The position numbers were made by a program, and so were the translations under genes. DNA of 64,000 nt. Origin: Rubrivivax gelatinosus. Its GTDB lineage: Bacteria; Pseudomonadota; Gammaproteobacteria; Burkholderiales; Burkholderiaceae_C. The notes under the pieces are model-generated. The model did not search any database. It saw only the letters and a list, made by a program, of their open reading frames with translations, and had not been told where the DNA came from. Numbering within the stretch: position 1 is the stretch's first letter; every line of letters begins with the position of its first letter. Shown here in pieces: positions 46,598-57,084 of the stretch. The stretch lies in NCBI RefSeq assembly GCF_004340905.1, contig NZ_SLXD01000007.1, forward strand, positions 186,001 through 250,000, given 5' to 3'.

Positions 46598-47398
46598 ATG
46601 CCCCGTTTCGCCGCCAACCTGTCGATGCTCTACAACGAGCACGACTTCCTCGACCGTTTTGCCGCCGCCGCACGCGACGGCTTCAAGGCCGTCGAGTACC
46701 TCTTTCCCTATGCGTACACGACCGAGCAGCTCGCCGCCTTGCTGAAGGCCCACGGCCTGCAGCAGGTGCTGTTCAACGCGCCTCCGGGCCACTGGGAGGC
46801 CGGTGAACGCGGCATCGCCTGCCTGCCCGGGCGCGAGGCCGAGTTCCGCGACGGCATCGCCCAGGCGCTGGCCTACGCCCGCGCGCTCGACTGCCCGCGC
46901 ATCCACGTGATGGCCGGCCTGGTGCCCGCCGGCCAGACGCGCGAGTCGGTGCGTGCGACCTACGTCGCCAACGTTGCCTACGCCGCCGCCGAAGCGGCCA
47001 AGCTGGGCATCAACGTGCTGATCGAGCCGATCAACGAACGCGACATGCCGGGCTTCTTCCTGAACCGCCAGGACCAGGCGCACGCCATCGTCGCCGAGGT
47101 TGGCGCGGCCAACCTGAAGGTGCAGATGGACCTGTACCACTGCCAGATCGTCGAAGGCGACCTGGCGGCCAAGATCCGCCAGTGGCTGCCGACGGGCCAG
47201 GTCGGCCACTTCCAGATCGCCGGCGTGCCCACGCGCCACGAGCCCGACGTCGGCGAGATCCACCACCCCTACCTGTTCGCGCTGATCGACGAACTCGGCT
47301 GGGACGGCTGGATCGGCTGCGAATACCGCCCGCGCCGCGGCGCGGTGCCGGGCGGCACCTCGGACGGCCTGGGCTGGATGAAGCCTTACCTGGCCTGA
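46598..47398 (+). CDS. otnI: 2-oxo-tetronate isomerase
   Basis: A 266-residue TIM-barrel isomerase of the hydroxypyruvate isomerase/AP endonuclease 2 superfamily. Conserved points: [50 protein letters not shown] with a metal Glu, [12 protein letters not shown], and EYRPRRG near the end. OtnI interconverts 2-oxo- and 3-oxo-tetronate, linking LtnD to OtnK. Last gene of the operon, followed by a strong hairpin. Confidence 0.94.
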   Translation: MPRFAANLSMLYNEHDFLDRFAAAARDGFKAVEYLFPYAYTTEQLAALLKAHGLQQVLFNAPPGHWEAGERGIACLPGREAEFRDGIAQALAYARALDCPRIHVMAGLVPAGQTRESVRATYVANVAYAAAEAAKLGINVLIEPINERDMPGFFLNRQDQAHAIVAEVGAANLKVQMDLYHCQIVEGDLAAKIRQWLPTGQVGHFQIAGVPTRHEPDVGEIHHPYLFALIDELGWDGWIGCEYRPRRGAVPGGTSDGLGWMKPYLA

Positions 47399-47406
47399 AG
47401 ACGGCT

Positions 47407-47433
47407 GCGGGCGCCGGCCGCGCCGGCGCCCGC
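47407..47433. terminator. convergent hairpin between otnI and the phosphodiesterase gene
   Basis: A perfect 12-bp stem, GCGGGCGCCGGC with its complement, around a CGC loop. It lies between two converging genes and can act on both strands, though neither side has a T run. Confidence 0.55.
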
Positions 47434-47438
47434 GAGCC

Positions 47439-48695
<1,257 letters not shown>

Positions 48696-48789
48696 CGGAC
48701 TCTCTCCTGTGGTCGTGGTCGCCGGATCGGGCACCGGCGGGCGCGACGCTAGGGGCCGCGCGTGGCGGCGCCGTGACGGGCACAAGTCG

Positions 48790-50661
48790 TTACCGGCCGC
48801 GCAGGAAGAGGGTGTCCAGCTCTTTCATCGTCAGCTGGCGCCAGGTGGGTCGGCCGTGGTTGCAGGTGTCGGCGCGTTCGGTGGCTTCCATCTGGCGCAG
48901 CAGCGCGTCCATCTCGGGCAGCGTCAGGCGCCGGTTGGCGCGCACCGCGCCGTGGCAGGCCATCGTGGCCAGCAGTTCATCGCGCGAGCGTTCGACGCTG
49001 CGGCTGGCGCCGGTCTGCTCGAACTCGGCGAGCACCGAGCGTGCGAGCTCGGCGACGTCGGCATCGGGCAGCGCCGCCGGGCGGCTGCGCACCACGAGTG
49101 TCGACGCTGACAGCGGCGCCACGTCCAGGCCCAGCGCCAGCAGGGCCTCGCGTTCGGCCTCGGCGGTGGCGACCTCGGCGGCGGTGGCGGCGAAGCTCAC
49201 CGGCAGCAGCAGCGGCTGCGCCGGCAGCGCCGCCGACGCCGCGGCCTGCTTCAGCCGTTCGTAGACGATGCGCTCGTGCGCGGCGTGCATGTCGACGACG
49301 ACCAGGCCGTGCGCGTTGCGTGCCAGCACGTAGACGCCGCCAACCTGGCCGATGGCCTCGCCCAGCGGATGCGCGGCAGGTGCGGCTTCGGGCAGCGCGC
49401 CGGACGCAGGGCGTCCGACCGTCGGCGCCTCGGCCGCGGCCGGCGGCCGCAGCGCCGCCCAGGCCTGCAGCCCGCCGCTGCCGGCCGGCGTCGTGCGCGG
49501 GCCCGGGTCGCGCCAGGCAGTGGGTGCAGGCGACGGCGGCGCCACGTCGCGGGCCACCAGCGGCAGCGGCGGCTGCCAGCTCGGGCGCGGCGGTGGCGCC
49601 ACGGCCGGTGCCGGCTCCGCGGCCGGCACGGCGACCGGCGGCGCGACGGGCGCCGCCGCGTTCGCCCGCGTCGCGGCGAGCGTCTCGACGACCGCGCGCT
49701 GCACCGCCTGGTGCACCGCACGCCCGTCGCGGAAACGCACCTCGATCTTCGTCGGGTGCACGTTGACGTCGACGAGTTCGGGCTCGATCTGCAGGAACAG
49801 CGCGTAGGCCGGCTGCTTGCTGCCGTGCAGCTGGTCCTCGTAGGCGGCGCGCACGGCGTGCGAGACGAGGCGGTCGCGCACGTAGCGGCCGTTGACGAAC
49901 AGGTACTGCAGGTCGGTGCGGCTGCGCGCCGCCTCGGGCTGGCCGGCGCGGCCCCACAGCTGCAGCGGCCCGGCGGCGGTTTCCAGCGGCCGGCTGGTGG
50001 CGATGAAATCGCGCCCCAGCACGTCGCCCAGGCGCTGCTCGGCACCGGCGGCGCGCCACTGGGCGACGGCCCGGCCCTCGTGCCAGACGGCGAAACCGAC
50101 GTCGGGCCGAGCCAGCGCGTGGCGGCGCACGGCGTCCAGCGCGTGGGCGAGTTCGGTGGCCTCGCTCTTCAGGAACTTGCGCCGCGCCGGCGTCGAGAAG
50201 AACAGCTCGTGCACCTCGACCGTCGTGCCCTGGGCACGTGCCGCCGGCTGCAGCTCGCCGCTGCGTGCGTCGACACGCCAGCCGTGCGCGGCGTCGGCGC
50301 CGCGGCTGGTGATCGCCATCTCGGAGACCGAGGCGATCGCCGCCAGCGCCTCGCCGCGGAAACCCATCGTGCGCACCGATTCGAGTTCGCCCAGCGAACC
50401 GATCTTGCTCGTCGCGTGGCGCTTGAGCGCCAGCGGCAGCTCCTCCATCGGGATGCCGCAGCCGTCGTCCTCGACGACGATGCTGCGCACGCCGCCGGCG
50501 GCCAGGCGCACGACGACGGCACGCGCGCCGGCGTCCAGCGCGTTGTCGACCAGCTCGCGCACCACCGAGGCGGGGCGCTCGACGACCTCGCCGGCGGCGA
50601 TCTGGCTGACGAGTTCGTCGGGCAGTTCGCGGATCGGACGGCGTGCGGGCAGGGCGGTCAT
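48790..50661 (-). CDS. mutL: DNA mismatch repair protein MutL (endonuclease-type)
   Basis: A 623-residue protein. N-terminal GHKL ATPase: AAGEVVERPASVVRELVDNALDAG, DDGCGI, GFRGEAL and DVNVHPTKIEVRF. A Pro/Ala-rich linker (about 335-430) precedes the dimerisation domain, which has DMHAAHERIVYE (the DQHAx2Ex4E nicking motif with Met for Gln), ACHGAV and CNHGRPTW, all metal-site motifs of MutL proteins from organisms without MutH. So it probably nicks DNA itself. A TACAAT hexamer ends 8 bases before the ATG, inside the end of the upstream lipoprotein gene, which it also overlaps by 4 bases. Confidence 0.96.
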   Translation of the reverse strand: MTALPARRPIRELPDELVSQIAAGEVVERPASVVRELVDNALDAGARAVVVRLAAGGVRSIVVEDDGCGIPMEELPLALKRHATSKIGSLGELESVRTMGFRGEALAAIASVSEMAITSRGADAAHGWRVDARSGELQPAARAQGTTVEVHELFFSTPARRKFLKSEATELAHALDAVRRHALARPDVGFAVWHEGRAVAQWRAAGAEQRLGDVLGRDFIATSRPLETAAGPLQLWGRAGQPEAARSRTDLQYLFVNGRYVRDRLVSHAVRAAYEDQLHGSKQPAYALFLQIEPELVDVNVHPTKIEVRFRDGRAVHQAVQRAVVETLAATRANAAAPVAPPVAVPAAEPAPAVAPPPRPSWQPPLPLVARDVAPPSPAPTAWRDPGPRTTPAGSGGLQAWAALRPPAAAEAPTVGRPASGALPEAAPAAHPLGEAIGQVGGVYVLARNAHGLVVVDMHAAHERIVYERLKQAAASAALPAQPLLLPVSFAATAAEVATAEAEREALLALGLDVAPLSASTLVVRSRPAALPDADVAELARSVLAEFEQTGASRSVERSRDELLATMACHGAVRANRRLTLPEMDALLRQMEATERADTCNHGRPTWRQLTMKELDTLFLRGR

Positions 50662-51113
50662 CCACGCGGATTGTAGGCAGCGGCCGTGCCGTGGCCGGCC
50701 GGGCGGCAGTCGCGGCGCAGCAGCTTCAGTGCGAGATCGGCGCGCAGCGCGTCGACACGGCTGCGTGTCGCGAACACGCGCAAGGGCCGGCCGTCGGGCG
50801 TGGTGGCGACGAGTTCGAAACGCTGCGCACCATCGGAGGCGCGCAGCTGCGCCTCGGCGTCGACCAGCGGCAGCACGAACTGTTCGTCGGCACCGAGCAG
50901 GCGGCGGCGCTCGGCGTGCAGACTGCAGTCGGGGGACAGGCGAAAGCGCCAGTCGACGTCCGACGCGCTCGCCGCGGCGGCGTCGTTGAGGGCCTGCAGC
51001 CGGCCGCGCTGGTCGAGGCGGTGCAGATCGGGAGTCGGGGCGTCGGTATCGGGGTAACCGTCGGTGCAGGCGGCCAGTGCCAGCACGGCGGCGGCCAGGG
51101 CAGGACATCGCAT
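50658..51113 (-). CDS. small putative lipoprotein
   Basis: A 151-residue protein with a short lipoprotein signal ending LALAACTDG (lipobox LAAC, Cys16). The mature part is mixed alpha/beta with one further Cys pair (DCSLH and RRDCRP) and no recognised domain. It overlaps the mutL ATG by four bases, so translation is coupled, but a functional link to mismatch repair is not suggested by sequence. Function unknown. Confidence 0.75.
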   Translation of the reverse strand: MRCPALAAAVLALAACTDGYPDTDAPTPDLHRLDQRGRLQALNDAAAASASDVDWRFRLSPDCSLHAERRRLLGADEQFVLPLVDAEAQLRASDGAQRFELVATTPDGRPLRVFATRSRVDALRADLALKLLRRDCRPAGHGTAAAYNPRG

Positions 51114-51191
51114 CGGGGTCTGCCGCGCGAGCGGCAGCAGCAGGGCGTCGGGACGGCCCCGCGCGTGCGGGGCGGCGGCGAACGGGCTGGC

Positions 51192-51545
51192 TCAGCCGCG
51201 CGGCGGCTTGAAGCAGGCCCGCGCCGGCGCGTCGGGGCGGCGTGCGTCGGCGGGTGTCGCCGGGCAGCGGTCCGGGCGGCCATCCGCCGGGACCCCGGCG
51301 GCATGTGCCGGCAGCGTGTCGGCCAGCGGCAGGTCGCCGCCCCAGGCCGACTGGGCCGGTGCGTCGTCCAGATGGTGGTCCTGCACCGTGCCGCCGTCGG
51401 GGACGTCGGCCGGCGCAGCAAGCGGTGTGCCCTCGGCGGTCCAGGCCGCGGCGACGGCATCGCCCTGCGTGGCGGCGCCGGCCCAGGCCAGCGTCAGCAC
51501 CAGCAGCAGGCCCAGCAGCCGCCGCAACAGCGGCTCGTGTGTCAC
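51192..51545 (-). CDS. small hypothetical exported or membrane protein
   Basis: A 117-residue product with one hydrophobic segment near the N-terminus ([16 protein letters not shown]), either a signal peptide or an anchor, followed by a low-complexity Ala/Pro/Asp-rich tail with DHHLDD and two cysteines. The GTG start overlaps the stop of the hybrid kinase gene (GTGA), which is the main support for it being real. A GTG at 51551 is an alternative. Function unknown; composition makes chance opening of the frame possible. Confidence 0.55.
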   Translation of the reverse strand: MTHEPLLRRLLGLLLVLTLAWAGAATQGDAVAAAWTAEGTPLAAPADVPDGGTVQDHHLDDAPAQSAWGGDLPLADTLPAHAAGVPADGRPDRCPATPADARRPDAPARACFKPPRG

Positions 51546-53338
51546 AGCCACTGCGTCAGCAGCGCGCGCAGCTGCTCGCGCGTGTAGGGCTTGGACAGGT
51601 GGCCGTCCATGCCCGCGGCGAGCGACTGTGCGGCGTCCTCGTCGAAGGCGTTGGCCGTCAGTGCGACGATCGGCACGCGAGCCAGGCGCAGCCGCGCTTC
51701 GCGATCACGCATGAGCTGCGTCGCCGCGTAGCCGTCGAGCACCGGCATCTGGATGTCCATCAGCACCAGGTCGAAGTGCTGATGGTCGATGATGGCCAGC
51801 GCCTGCTGGCCGTCTTCGGCCTCGACGACGATCAGCCCGAAGGACTTCAGCATCTCCGCGGCGATGAGCCGGTTGACCGGGTTGTCTTCGACCAGCAGCA
51901 CGCGCCCGGCGAGTGCCGGCGCCGGCGCCAGCGGCATCAGCCCCGAGTCCGGGGGGGGCGCGCTCAGCAGGCCGGGGTCCGGCCCCGGCGGCAGCGCCAG
52001 CGTGAACGAGAAGCACGATCCGCGGCCCTCGGTGCTGGCCACCGAGATGCGGCCGCCCATCTCGCCGACGATGCGCTGGCTGATCGACAGCCCCAGCCCG
52101 GTGCCGCCGTGGCTGCGGCTGCGTGTCGCGTCGACCTGCGAGAAGGGCTGGAAGAGCTTGGGCACGGCCTGCACCGGGATGCCGATGCCGGTGTCGGCGA
52201 CCTCGAAATGCACGCCACAGAATCCGGGCGGCGCCGGCGCCCGTGACAGGCGCAGCGTCACGCCGCCGCGTTCGGTGAACTTGATGCCGTTGCCCACCAG
52301 GTTCAGCAGGACCTGCTTGAGCCGCGAGGCGTCGCCGATCACGGCGTCGGGCACCTCGGGATGGATCTGCAGGTCGACCTTCAGCCGGCGCTGTTCGGCG
52401 GTGGAGCGCAGCAGCGCCGCGGCCGAGGCGGCCACCGCATGCACCGACATCGGCGCCGGGTCGAGCTTGAGCTTGCCGGACTCGATCGTCGAGTGGTCGA
52501 GCACGTCGTCGATGATGCACAGCAGCGACTCGCCCGAGGCCACCGCGGTGCGCACCAGCGAGCGCTGGCGCTTGTCCAGCGGCGTGTCGCGCATCAGGTC
52601 CAGCGCGCCGAGAATGCCGTTCATCGGCGTGCGCATCTCGTGGCTCATCGTCGCCAGGAACTGCGACTTGGCGATGCTGGCGGCGTCGGCCGCCTGCTTG
52701 GCGCGCTGCAGCGACAGGTTCACGGCCTCGGCCTCGAGGCTGCGGCGAAGCGACTCGGTGATCGTCGTGCGCATCTCGCGCGCCGCGTTCAGCATCGCGA
52801 TGCCGTACAGCGGCGCGATGACCGCCAGCGCGACCGAGCGCACCTGCGCGAGCGTCAGGCTGGCGACGACGATGGCGCCGACCTGCAGCACCGTCAGCCA
52901 GGCGAACGAACGCCCCGCCATCGCCATGAACTGCGCCGAGTAGGCGATCGAGCCGCAGACCATGACGAGGTACAGCGTGCGCGCCGACTCGTCCAGGGCC
53001 GGATAGACGGCGAAGGTGCAGACGGCCCACATCAGGCCCACGGCGACGGCGGTGGCGTCGAGCCAGCGCTCGACACGCACCATGTCGGCCTCGCTCTCGG
53101 GAGGCGCCGCGGTGTGGCGGCGCGCCAGATGGCGGCGCATCAGCGCCGCGGTGCCACCGACCGCGGCTGCCGCGGCGCCGGCCAGGGGCCGCTCGGACAG
53201 CCAGCCGAGCACGGCGACGAACGCCATGGCCACCAGCAGCATCCAGACGCTGCGCGTGGCATTGCTCAAGGCCGTGTGCAGCAGCCTGCGGCGAACGGCG
53301 CTGTCGATGTCCGTCGACGGCTGATCTTCGGTTCCCAT
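51542..53338 (-). CDS. membrane hybrid histidine kinase with receiver domain
   Basis: A 598-residue protein. Six hydrophobic segments within residues about 25-205 form a membrane sensor module, then HisKA with the phospho-His in [14 protein letters not shown] (about residue 245), ATPase ([29 protein letters not shown]) and a receiver domain with [10 protein letters not shown] and phospho-Asp in [13 protein letters not shown]. There is no Hpt domain, so phosphate must pass to a separate partner. It diverges from dedA (39 bases) and is coupled to the small hypothetical gene downstream. Confidence 0.92.
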   Translation of the reverse strand: MGTEDQPSTDIDSAVRRRLLHTALSNATRSVWMLLVAMAFVAVLGWLSERPLAGAAAAAVGGTAALMRRHLARRHTAAPPESEADMVRVERWLDATAVAVGLMWAVCTFAVYPALDESARTLYLVMVCGSIAYSAQFMAMAGRSFAWLTVLQVGAIVVASLTLAQVRSVALAVIAPLYGIAMLNAAREMRTTITESLRRSLEAEAVNLSLQRAKQAADAASIAKSQFLATMSHEMRTPMNGILGALDLMRDTPLDKRQRSLVRTAVASGESLLCIIDDVLDHSTIESGKLKLDPAPMSVHAVAASAAALLRSTAEQRRLKVDLQIHPEVPDAVIGDASRLKQVLLNLVGNGIKFTERGGVTLRLSRAPAPPGFCGVHFEVADTGIGIPVQAVPKLFQPFSQVDATRSRSHGGTGLGLSISQRIVGEMGGRISVASTEGRGSCFSFTLALPPGPDPGLLSAPPPDSGLMPLAPAPALAGRVLLVEDNPVNRLIAAEMLKSFGLIVVEAEDGQQALAIIDHQHFDLVLMDIQMPVLDGYAATQLMRDREARLRLARVPIVALTANAFDEDAAQSLAAGMDGHLSKPYTREQLRALLTQWL

Positions 53339-53363
53339 TCGCCCGTGAGGATAACCAGCGGTC

Positions 53364-53369
53364 GATAAT
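53364..53369 (+). promoter_or_regulatory. -10-like hexamer for dedA (leaderless type)
   Basis: GATAAT ends 8 bases before the ATG; no ribosome binding site lies between. Confidence 0.45.
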
Positions 53370-53377
53370 CCGGTGCC

Positions 53378-54028
53378 ATGGAAGTTGTGCATTGGTTGGT
53401 CGACTTCGTTCTTCATGTCGATCTGCATCTCGCGGCGTTCGTCCAGGACTACGGTACCTGGGTCTACGCGCTCCTGTTTGCGGTGATCTTCGTGGAGACC
53501 GGCGTCGTCGTGATGCCGTTCCTTCCCGGCGACTCGCTGCTGTTCGTCGTCGGCGCCCTCTGTGGCGTGGGGCTGATGAGCCTGCCGCTGGCGATGGTGC
53601 TGCTGATCGCTGCGGCCGTGCTGGGCAACCAGTGCAACTACACGATCGGACGCAGCGTCGGGCCACGGGTGTTCCGCTGGAACCAGTCGAGATTCTTCAA
53701 TCGGAATGCTTTCGACCGCACCCACGCGTTTTACGAACGTTACGGCGGGTTTACGTTGATCGCCGGGCGTTTCATGCCTTTCGTGCGCACTTTCGCGCCT
53801 TTTGTCGCCGGCGTCGCGCAGATGACACGCAGCCGGTTCACGCTGTTCGACGTCAGCGGCGCGGTGCTGTGGGTCGGGGGGCTGACGACGGCGGGTTACC
53901 TGTTCGGCAACCTGCCCTGGGTGAAGGAGAACCTCAGCACGATCATCTGGGCGATGATCCTCGTGCCTGGGCTGTTCGTGCTCTACGGCGCCTGGAAGGC
54001 GCGGCACGCAGCCCCTGAGGCCGCCTGA
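53378..54028 (+). CDS. DedA family membrane protein
   Basis: A 216-residue inner-membrane protein of normal DedA length. The [18 protein letters not shown] segment, the [13 protein letters not shown] loop, [28 protein letters not shown] with the conserved arginines, and a re-entrant hydrophobic pattern are the DedA/VTT family marks. DedA proteins help flip undecaprenyl phosphate or phospholipids and support membrane integrity. It is the only plus-strand gene in the mutL-tsaE stretch. Confidence 0.93.
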   Translation: MEVVHWLVDFVLHVDLHLAAFVQDYGTWVYALLFAVIFVETGVVVMPFLPGDSLLFVVGALCGVGLMSLPLAMVLLIAAAVLGNQCNYTIGRSVGPRVFRWNQSRFFNRNAFDRTHAFYERYGGFTLIAGRFMPFVRTFAPFVAGVAQMTRSRFTLFDVSGAVLWVGGLTTAGYLFGNLPWVKENLSTIIWAMILVPGLFVLYGAWKARHAAPEAA

Positions 54029-54038
54029 ACGGCCCGCG

Positions 54039-54104
54039 TCAGCCCTCGCGCGTGAAATCGCGCTCGGGCCTTCGGCAGGCGTGCAGGGCCTTCCGGCCCT
54101 GCAC
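54039..54104. repeat. inverted copy of the 12.4-kb repeat with a terminator-like hairpin
   Basis: Read on the minus strand it runs GTGCAGGGCC-GGAA-GGCCCTGCAC (a perfect 10-bp stem, 54081-54104), then GGCCCGAGCGCGATTTCACG and CGCGAGGGCTGA. The same order, with 20 identical bases in the second block, occurs after ntrC at 12361-12423. It lies between convergent dedA and amiC, where it may stop transcription from both sides. Confidence 0.75.
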
Positions 54105-54112
54105 GTCCGGCC

Positions 54113-55459
54113 TCAGAGCGAACGCTGGCGCGCCAGCGGCGGGTTCTTCGCGAAGTAGCGCCGGATGCCGGTGGCCAGCGCGTCGACCAGACGCGCGCGG
54201 TAGTCGGGGTCGCGCAACTGGCCTTCCTCCTCGGGGTTCGAGATGAACGCCGTCTCGACGAGGATCGACGGGATGTCGGGGGCCTTGAGCACCGCGAAGC
54301 CCGCCTGCTCGACGTCCTTCTTGTGCAGCCGGCCGACGCGGTCCAGCCGCGACAGCACCTCGCGGCCGAGCTTGACGCTGTCCTTGATCTGCGCCGTCGT
54401 GCTCATGTCCAGCAGCGCCTGGCGCACCTGGGCGTCGCGCACGGTGGCGACGTTGACGCCGCCGACGCGGTCGGCCGCGTTCTCGCGCTGCGCCATCCAG
54501 CGCGCCGCGGCGCTGGAAGCGCCCTTGGTCGACAGCGCGAAGACGCTGGCGCCGCGTGCCTCGGGGCGCATGAAGGCGTCGGCGTGGATCGAGACGAACA
54601 GGTCGGCCTGCACGCGCCGTGCCTTGCGCACGCGCTCGTGCAGCGGCACGAAGAAGTCGGCGTCGCGCGTCATCATCACGCGCATCCCGGGCGCGGCGTT
54701 GAGCTTTTCGCGCAAGGCCAGGCCGACGGCGAGCACGACGTCCTTCTCGCGCAGCCCGGTCGGGCCGATCGCACCCGGGTCCTCGCCGCCGTGGCCGGGG
54801 TCCAGCGCGACGATGATCAGGCGGTCGACGCGGCGGCGCTCGGCGTCGGTGGGCGGCGCCTCCTTCTCCGGCGCCGGCGTCTGCAGCGGCGGCACCGGGG
54901 CCGGCGGCCGGCTCGGCGTCGGCTGCGGCAGGCCGGGTCTGTCGACGCGTGCGATCAGCTCGCCGAGCGCGTCCTCCACCGCCTTGGCGGCCTCGCGCTC
55001 GGCGGACTCCTTCTCGCGGATCAGCGCCAGCAGCGGGTCGGTCTCGGCCCGGGGGTAGAGGTCGAAGACCAGCCGGTGCTGGTAGGCGGCCACCGGCGCG
55101 AGCGTGAACTGCTGCGGCGCCACCGTCTGCTTCAGGTCGAGCACCAGGCGCACGACACGTGCCTGGAACTGGCCCACGCGCACGCCCGCGATGTACGGGT
55201 CGTCGGGGCGGATCTTGCCGACGATGTCGCGCAGCAGCGGGCTGAGTTCCAGCCCTTCGAGGTCGATGACCAGGCGTTCCGGCGTCTCGGTGATGAAGTG
55301 GCGTGCCACCAGCGCGCCGTCGGACTCGATCGTCAGCCGCGTGTAGTCGGCCGCCGGCCAGACCCGCACCGCGACGATGCCGGCGCCCCAGGCGATCTGC
55401 GGTGCCGCCAGCAGCAGCACGAGCTGCCCGGCGCCGGCGACCAGCTGGCGGCGCCTCAT
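54113..55459 (-). CDS. amiC: N-acetylmuramoyl-L-alanine amidase (AmiC type)
   Basis: A 448-residue periplasmic zinc amidase that cleaves the stem peptide from murein during daughter-cell separation. A signal sequence (LVLLLAAPQIAWG) is followed by an AMIN domain (about 28-130), a charged/Pro-rich linker and an Amidase_3 domain with zinc ligands in DPGHGGEDPGAIG, the VSIHADAF His and the catalytic Glu in ILVETAFISN. An autoinhibitory helix region with the ARRWMAQREN segment is present, implying activation by an EnvC/NlpD partner. ATG overlaps the tsaE stop by 4 bases. Confidence 0.94.
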   Translation of the reverse strand: MRRRQLVAGAGQLVLLLAAPQIAWGAGIVAVRVWPAADYTRLTIESDGALVARHFITETPERLVIDLEGLELSPLLRDIVGKIRPDDPYIAGVRVGQFQARVVRLVLDLKQTVAPQQFTLAPVAAYQHRLVFDLYPRAETDPLLALIREKESAEREAAKAVEDALGELIARVDRPGLPQPTPSRPPAPVPPLQTPAPEKEAPPTDAERRRVDRLIIVALDPGHGGEDPGAIGPTGLREKDVVLAVGLALREKLNAAPGMRVMMTRDADFFVPLHERVRKARRVQADLFVSIHADAFMRPEARGASVFALSTKGASSAAARWMAQRENAADRVGGVNVATVRDAQVRQALLDMSTTAQIKDSVKLGREVLSRLDRVGRLHKKDVEQAGFAVLKAPDIPSILVETAFISNPEEEGQLRDPDYRARLVDALATGIRRYFAKNPPLARQRSL

Positions 55460-55941
55460 GCGAGCAGCGCGCGCCCGCGCGCGGTGCAGGCCTCGACCGT
55501 GACGAGGCGGCGTTCGTCGTCCTGCGGCGCGATCGCCAGCCGCAGGTCGGGCGGCGGCAGCACCGCACGCGCCTTGTCGGGCCATTCGGCGATCTTCAGC
55601 CCGGGGCGCGCGAAGACCTCGCGAAAGCCCGCATCCTCCCACTCGCGCGGGTCGTCGAAGCGGTAGAAGTCGAAGTGCGATACCGCCAGCCCGTCCGGCA
55701 GCGCATAGGGTTCGACCACGGCGTAGGTCGGGCTCTTGATGCGCCCGGCGACGCCGAGCGCACGCAGCAGGTGGCGCACGAACGTGGTCTTGCCCGCGCC
55801 GAGCGGGCCGTCGAGTTCGAGGTAGGCGTCGCGGAGTTCGGGCCGGGCGGCGAGTGCCGCGGCCCACGCGGCACAGCCGGCCTCGTCGGGCCAGGTGACG
55901 AGGCGGCTCTCTAGAATCGTCGGATGCGAACCGAACGACAC
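55456..55941 (-). CDS. tsaE: tRNA threonylcarbamoyladenosine biosynthesis ATPase TsaE
   Basis: A 161-residue P-loop protein needed for t6A37 formation with TsaB and TsaD. Walker A GPLGAGKTTFVRHLL, KSPTYAVVEPY, FDFYRFDDPREWEDAGF and IAEWPDKA are diagnostic. No ATG lies near the domain start; GTG 55941 with GGAGGG 8 bases upstream is the best choice, an ATG near 55986 the alternative. Either start lies inside the divergent queG gene, so the two 5' ends overlap by about 18 bases. It is coupled to amiC by ATGA. Confidence 0.9.
   Translation of the reverse strand: MSFGSHPTILESRLVTWPDEAGCAAWAAALAARPELRDAYLELDGPLGAGKTTFVRHLLRALGVAGRIKSPTYAVVEPYALPDGLAVSHFDFYRFDDPREWEDAGFREVFARPGLKIAEWPDKARAVLPPPDLRLAIAPQDDERRLVTVEACTARGRALLA
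55912..55917 (+). promoter_or_regulatory. -10-like hexamer for queG (leaderless type)
   Basis: TAGAAT ends 6 bases before the queG ATG, with no ribosome binding site. It lies within the beginning of tsaE on the opposite strand. Confidence 0.45.
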
Positions 55942-57084
55942 GTCGACGGGCCCTCCGTGCTCGCACGACTGCGGATCTGGGCGCATGAGGCGGGATTCTC
56001 CCAGATCGGCGTGGCCGACATCGACCTGACCTCGGCCGAGCCGGGCCTGCTGGCCTGGCTGGCCGCCGGTTTCCACGGTTCGATGGCCTACATGGCCGCG
56101 CACGGCCTGAAGCGTGCACGCCCGGCCGAACTGGTGCCGGGCACGGTGCGCGTGATCACCGCGCGCATGGACTACCTGCCGCGCGGCCTGGCCGACGACT
56201 GGCGCGACGCCGAACAGCGCCGCCTGGCGACGGCGGGCGAGGCGGTGATCTCGGTCTACGCCCGCGGCCGCGACTATCACAAGGTGCTGCGCACCCGGCT
56301 GCAGCGCCTGGCCGACCGGCTGTCGGCCGAGATCGGGCCCTTTGGCCACCGTGTCTTCGTCGACTCGGCTCCGGTGCTGGAAGTCGAGCTCGCGTCGCGC
56401 AGCGGCATCGGCTGGCGCGGCAAACACACGCTGACCCTGTCGCGCGAGGCCGGCTCCACCTTCTTCCTCGGCGAGATCTACGTCGACCTGGCGCTGCCGG
56501 TCACCGCGCCCGAGGCACCGCACTGCGGGAACTGCACGGCCTGCGTGGACGCCTGCCCGACGCGGGCCATCGTCGCGCCTTACCGCGTCGACGCGCGGCG
56601 CTGCATCAGCTACCTGACGATCGAGACCGACGAGCCGATTCCCGTCGAACTGCGGCCGGCGCTCGGCCAGCGTGTCTACGGCTGCGACGACTGCCAGACC
56701 GCCTGCCCCTGGAACAAGTACGCGCGCCGCGCGGAGCTTGCGGACTTCGACTGGCGCGCCGACCTCGCGGCACCGTCGCTGCTGGCGCTCTGGTCCTGGA
56801 GCGAAGCCGAGTTCCTGAAACGCACCGAAGGCAGCCCGATCCGCCGCATCGGCTGGCAACGCTGGCGGCGCAACCTGGCCGTCGCCGCCGGCAACAGCCT
56901 GCGCGCCGCCGACGACCCGGCACTCGCCGCGGCGCTGGCCGCCGGGCGAGACGCTGCCGGCGACGTGGCGGCCGAACACGTCGACTGGGCGCTGGCTCAG
57001 CGCAGCGCGGCCAGCGCCGCCAGCGCCAGCGGCAGCCCGGCCATCGCGACCAGCGTCGACAGCGTCACCAGGCCGGCGACGTAG
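55924..57084 (+). CDS. queG: epoxyqueuosine reductase
   Basis: A 386-residue cobalamin- and iron-sulfur-dependent enzyme that makes queuosine in tRNA from epoxyqueuosine. FVDSAPVLEVELASRSGIGWRGKHT in two halves, the first cluster CGNCTACVDACPT and the second CDDCQTACPWN are intact. The C-terminal HEAT-like part (WQRWRRNLAVAAGNSL) ends normally near residue 358; the frame then runs 29 more residues across the end of the opposite AEC gene, an 88-base convergent overlap. The tail is Ala/Ser-rich and probably not functional. Confidence 0.95.
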   Translation: MRTERHVDGPSVLARLRIWAHEAGFSQIGVADIDLTSAEPGLLAWLAAGFHGSMAYMAAHGLKRARPAELVPGTVRVITARMDYLPRGLADDWRDAEQRRLATAGEAVISVYARGRDYHKVLRTRLQRLADRLSAEIGPFGHRVFVDSAPVLEVELASRSGIGWRGKHTLTLSREAGSTFFLGEIYVDLALPVTAPEAPHCGNCTACVDACPTRAIVAPYRVDARRCISYLTIETDEPIPVELRPALGQRVYGCDDCQTACPWNKYARRAELADFDWRADLAAPSLLALWSWSEAEFLKRTEGSPIRRIGWQRWRRNLAVAAGNSLRAADDPALAAALAAGRDAAGDVAAEHVDWALAQRSAASAASASGSPAIATSVDSVTRPAT

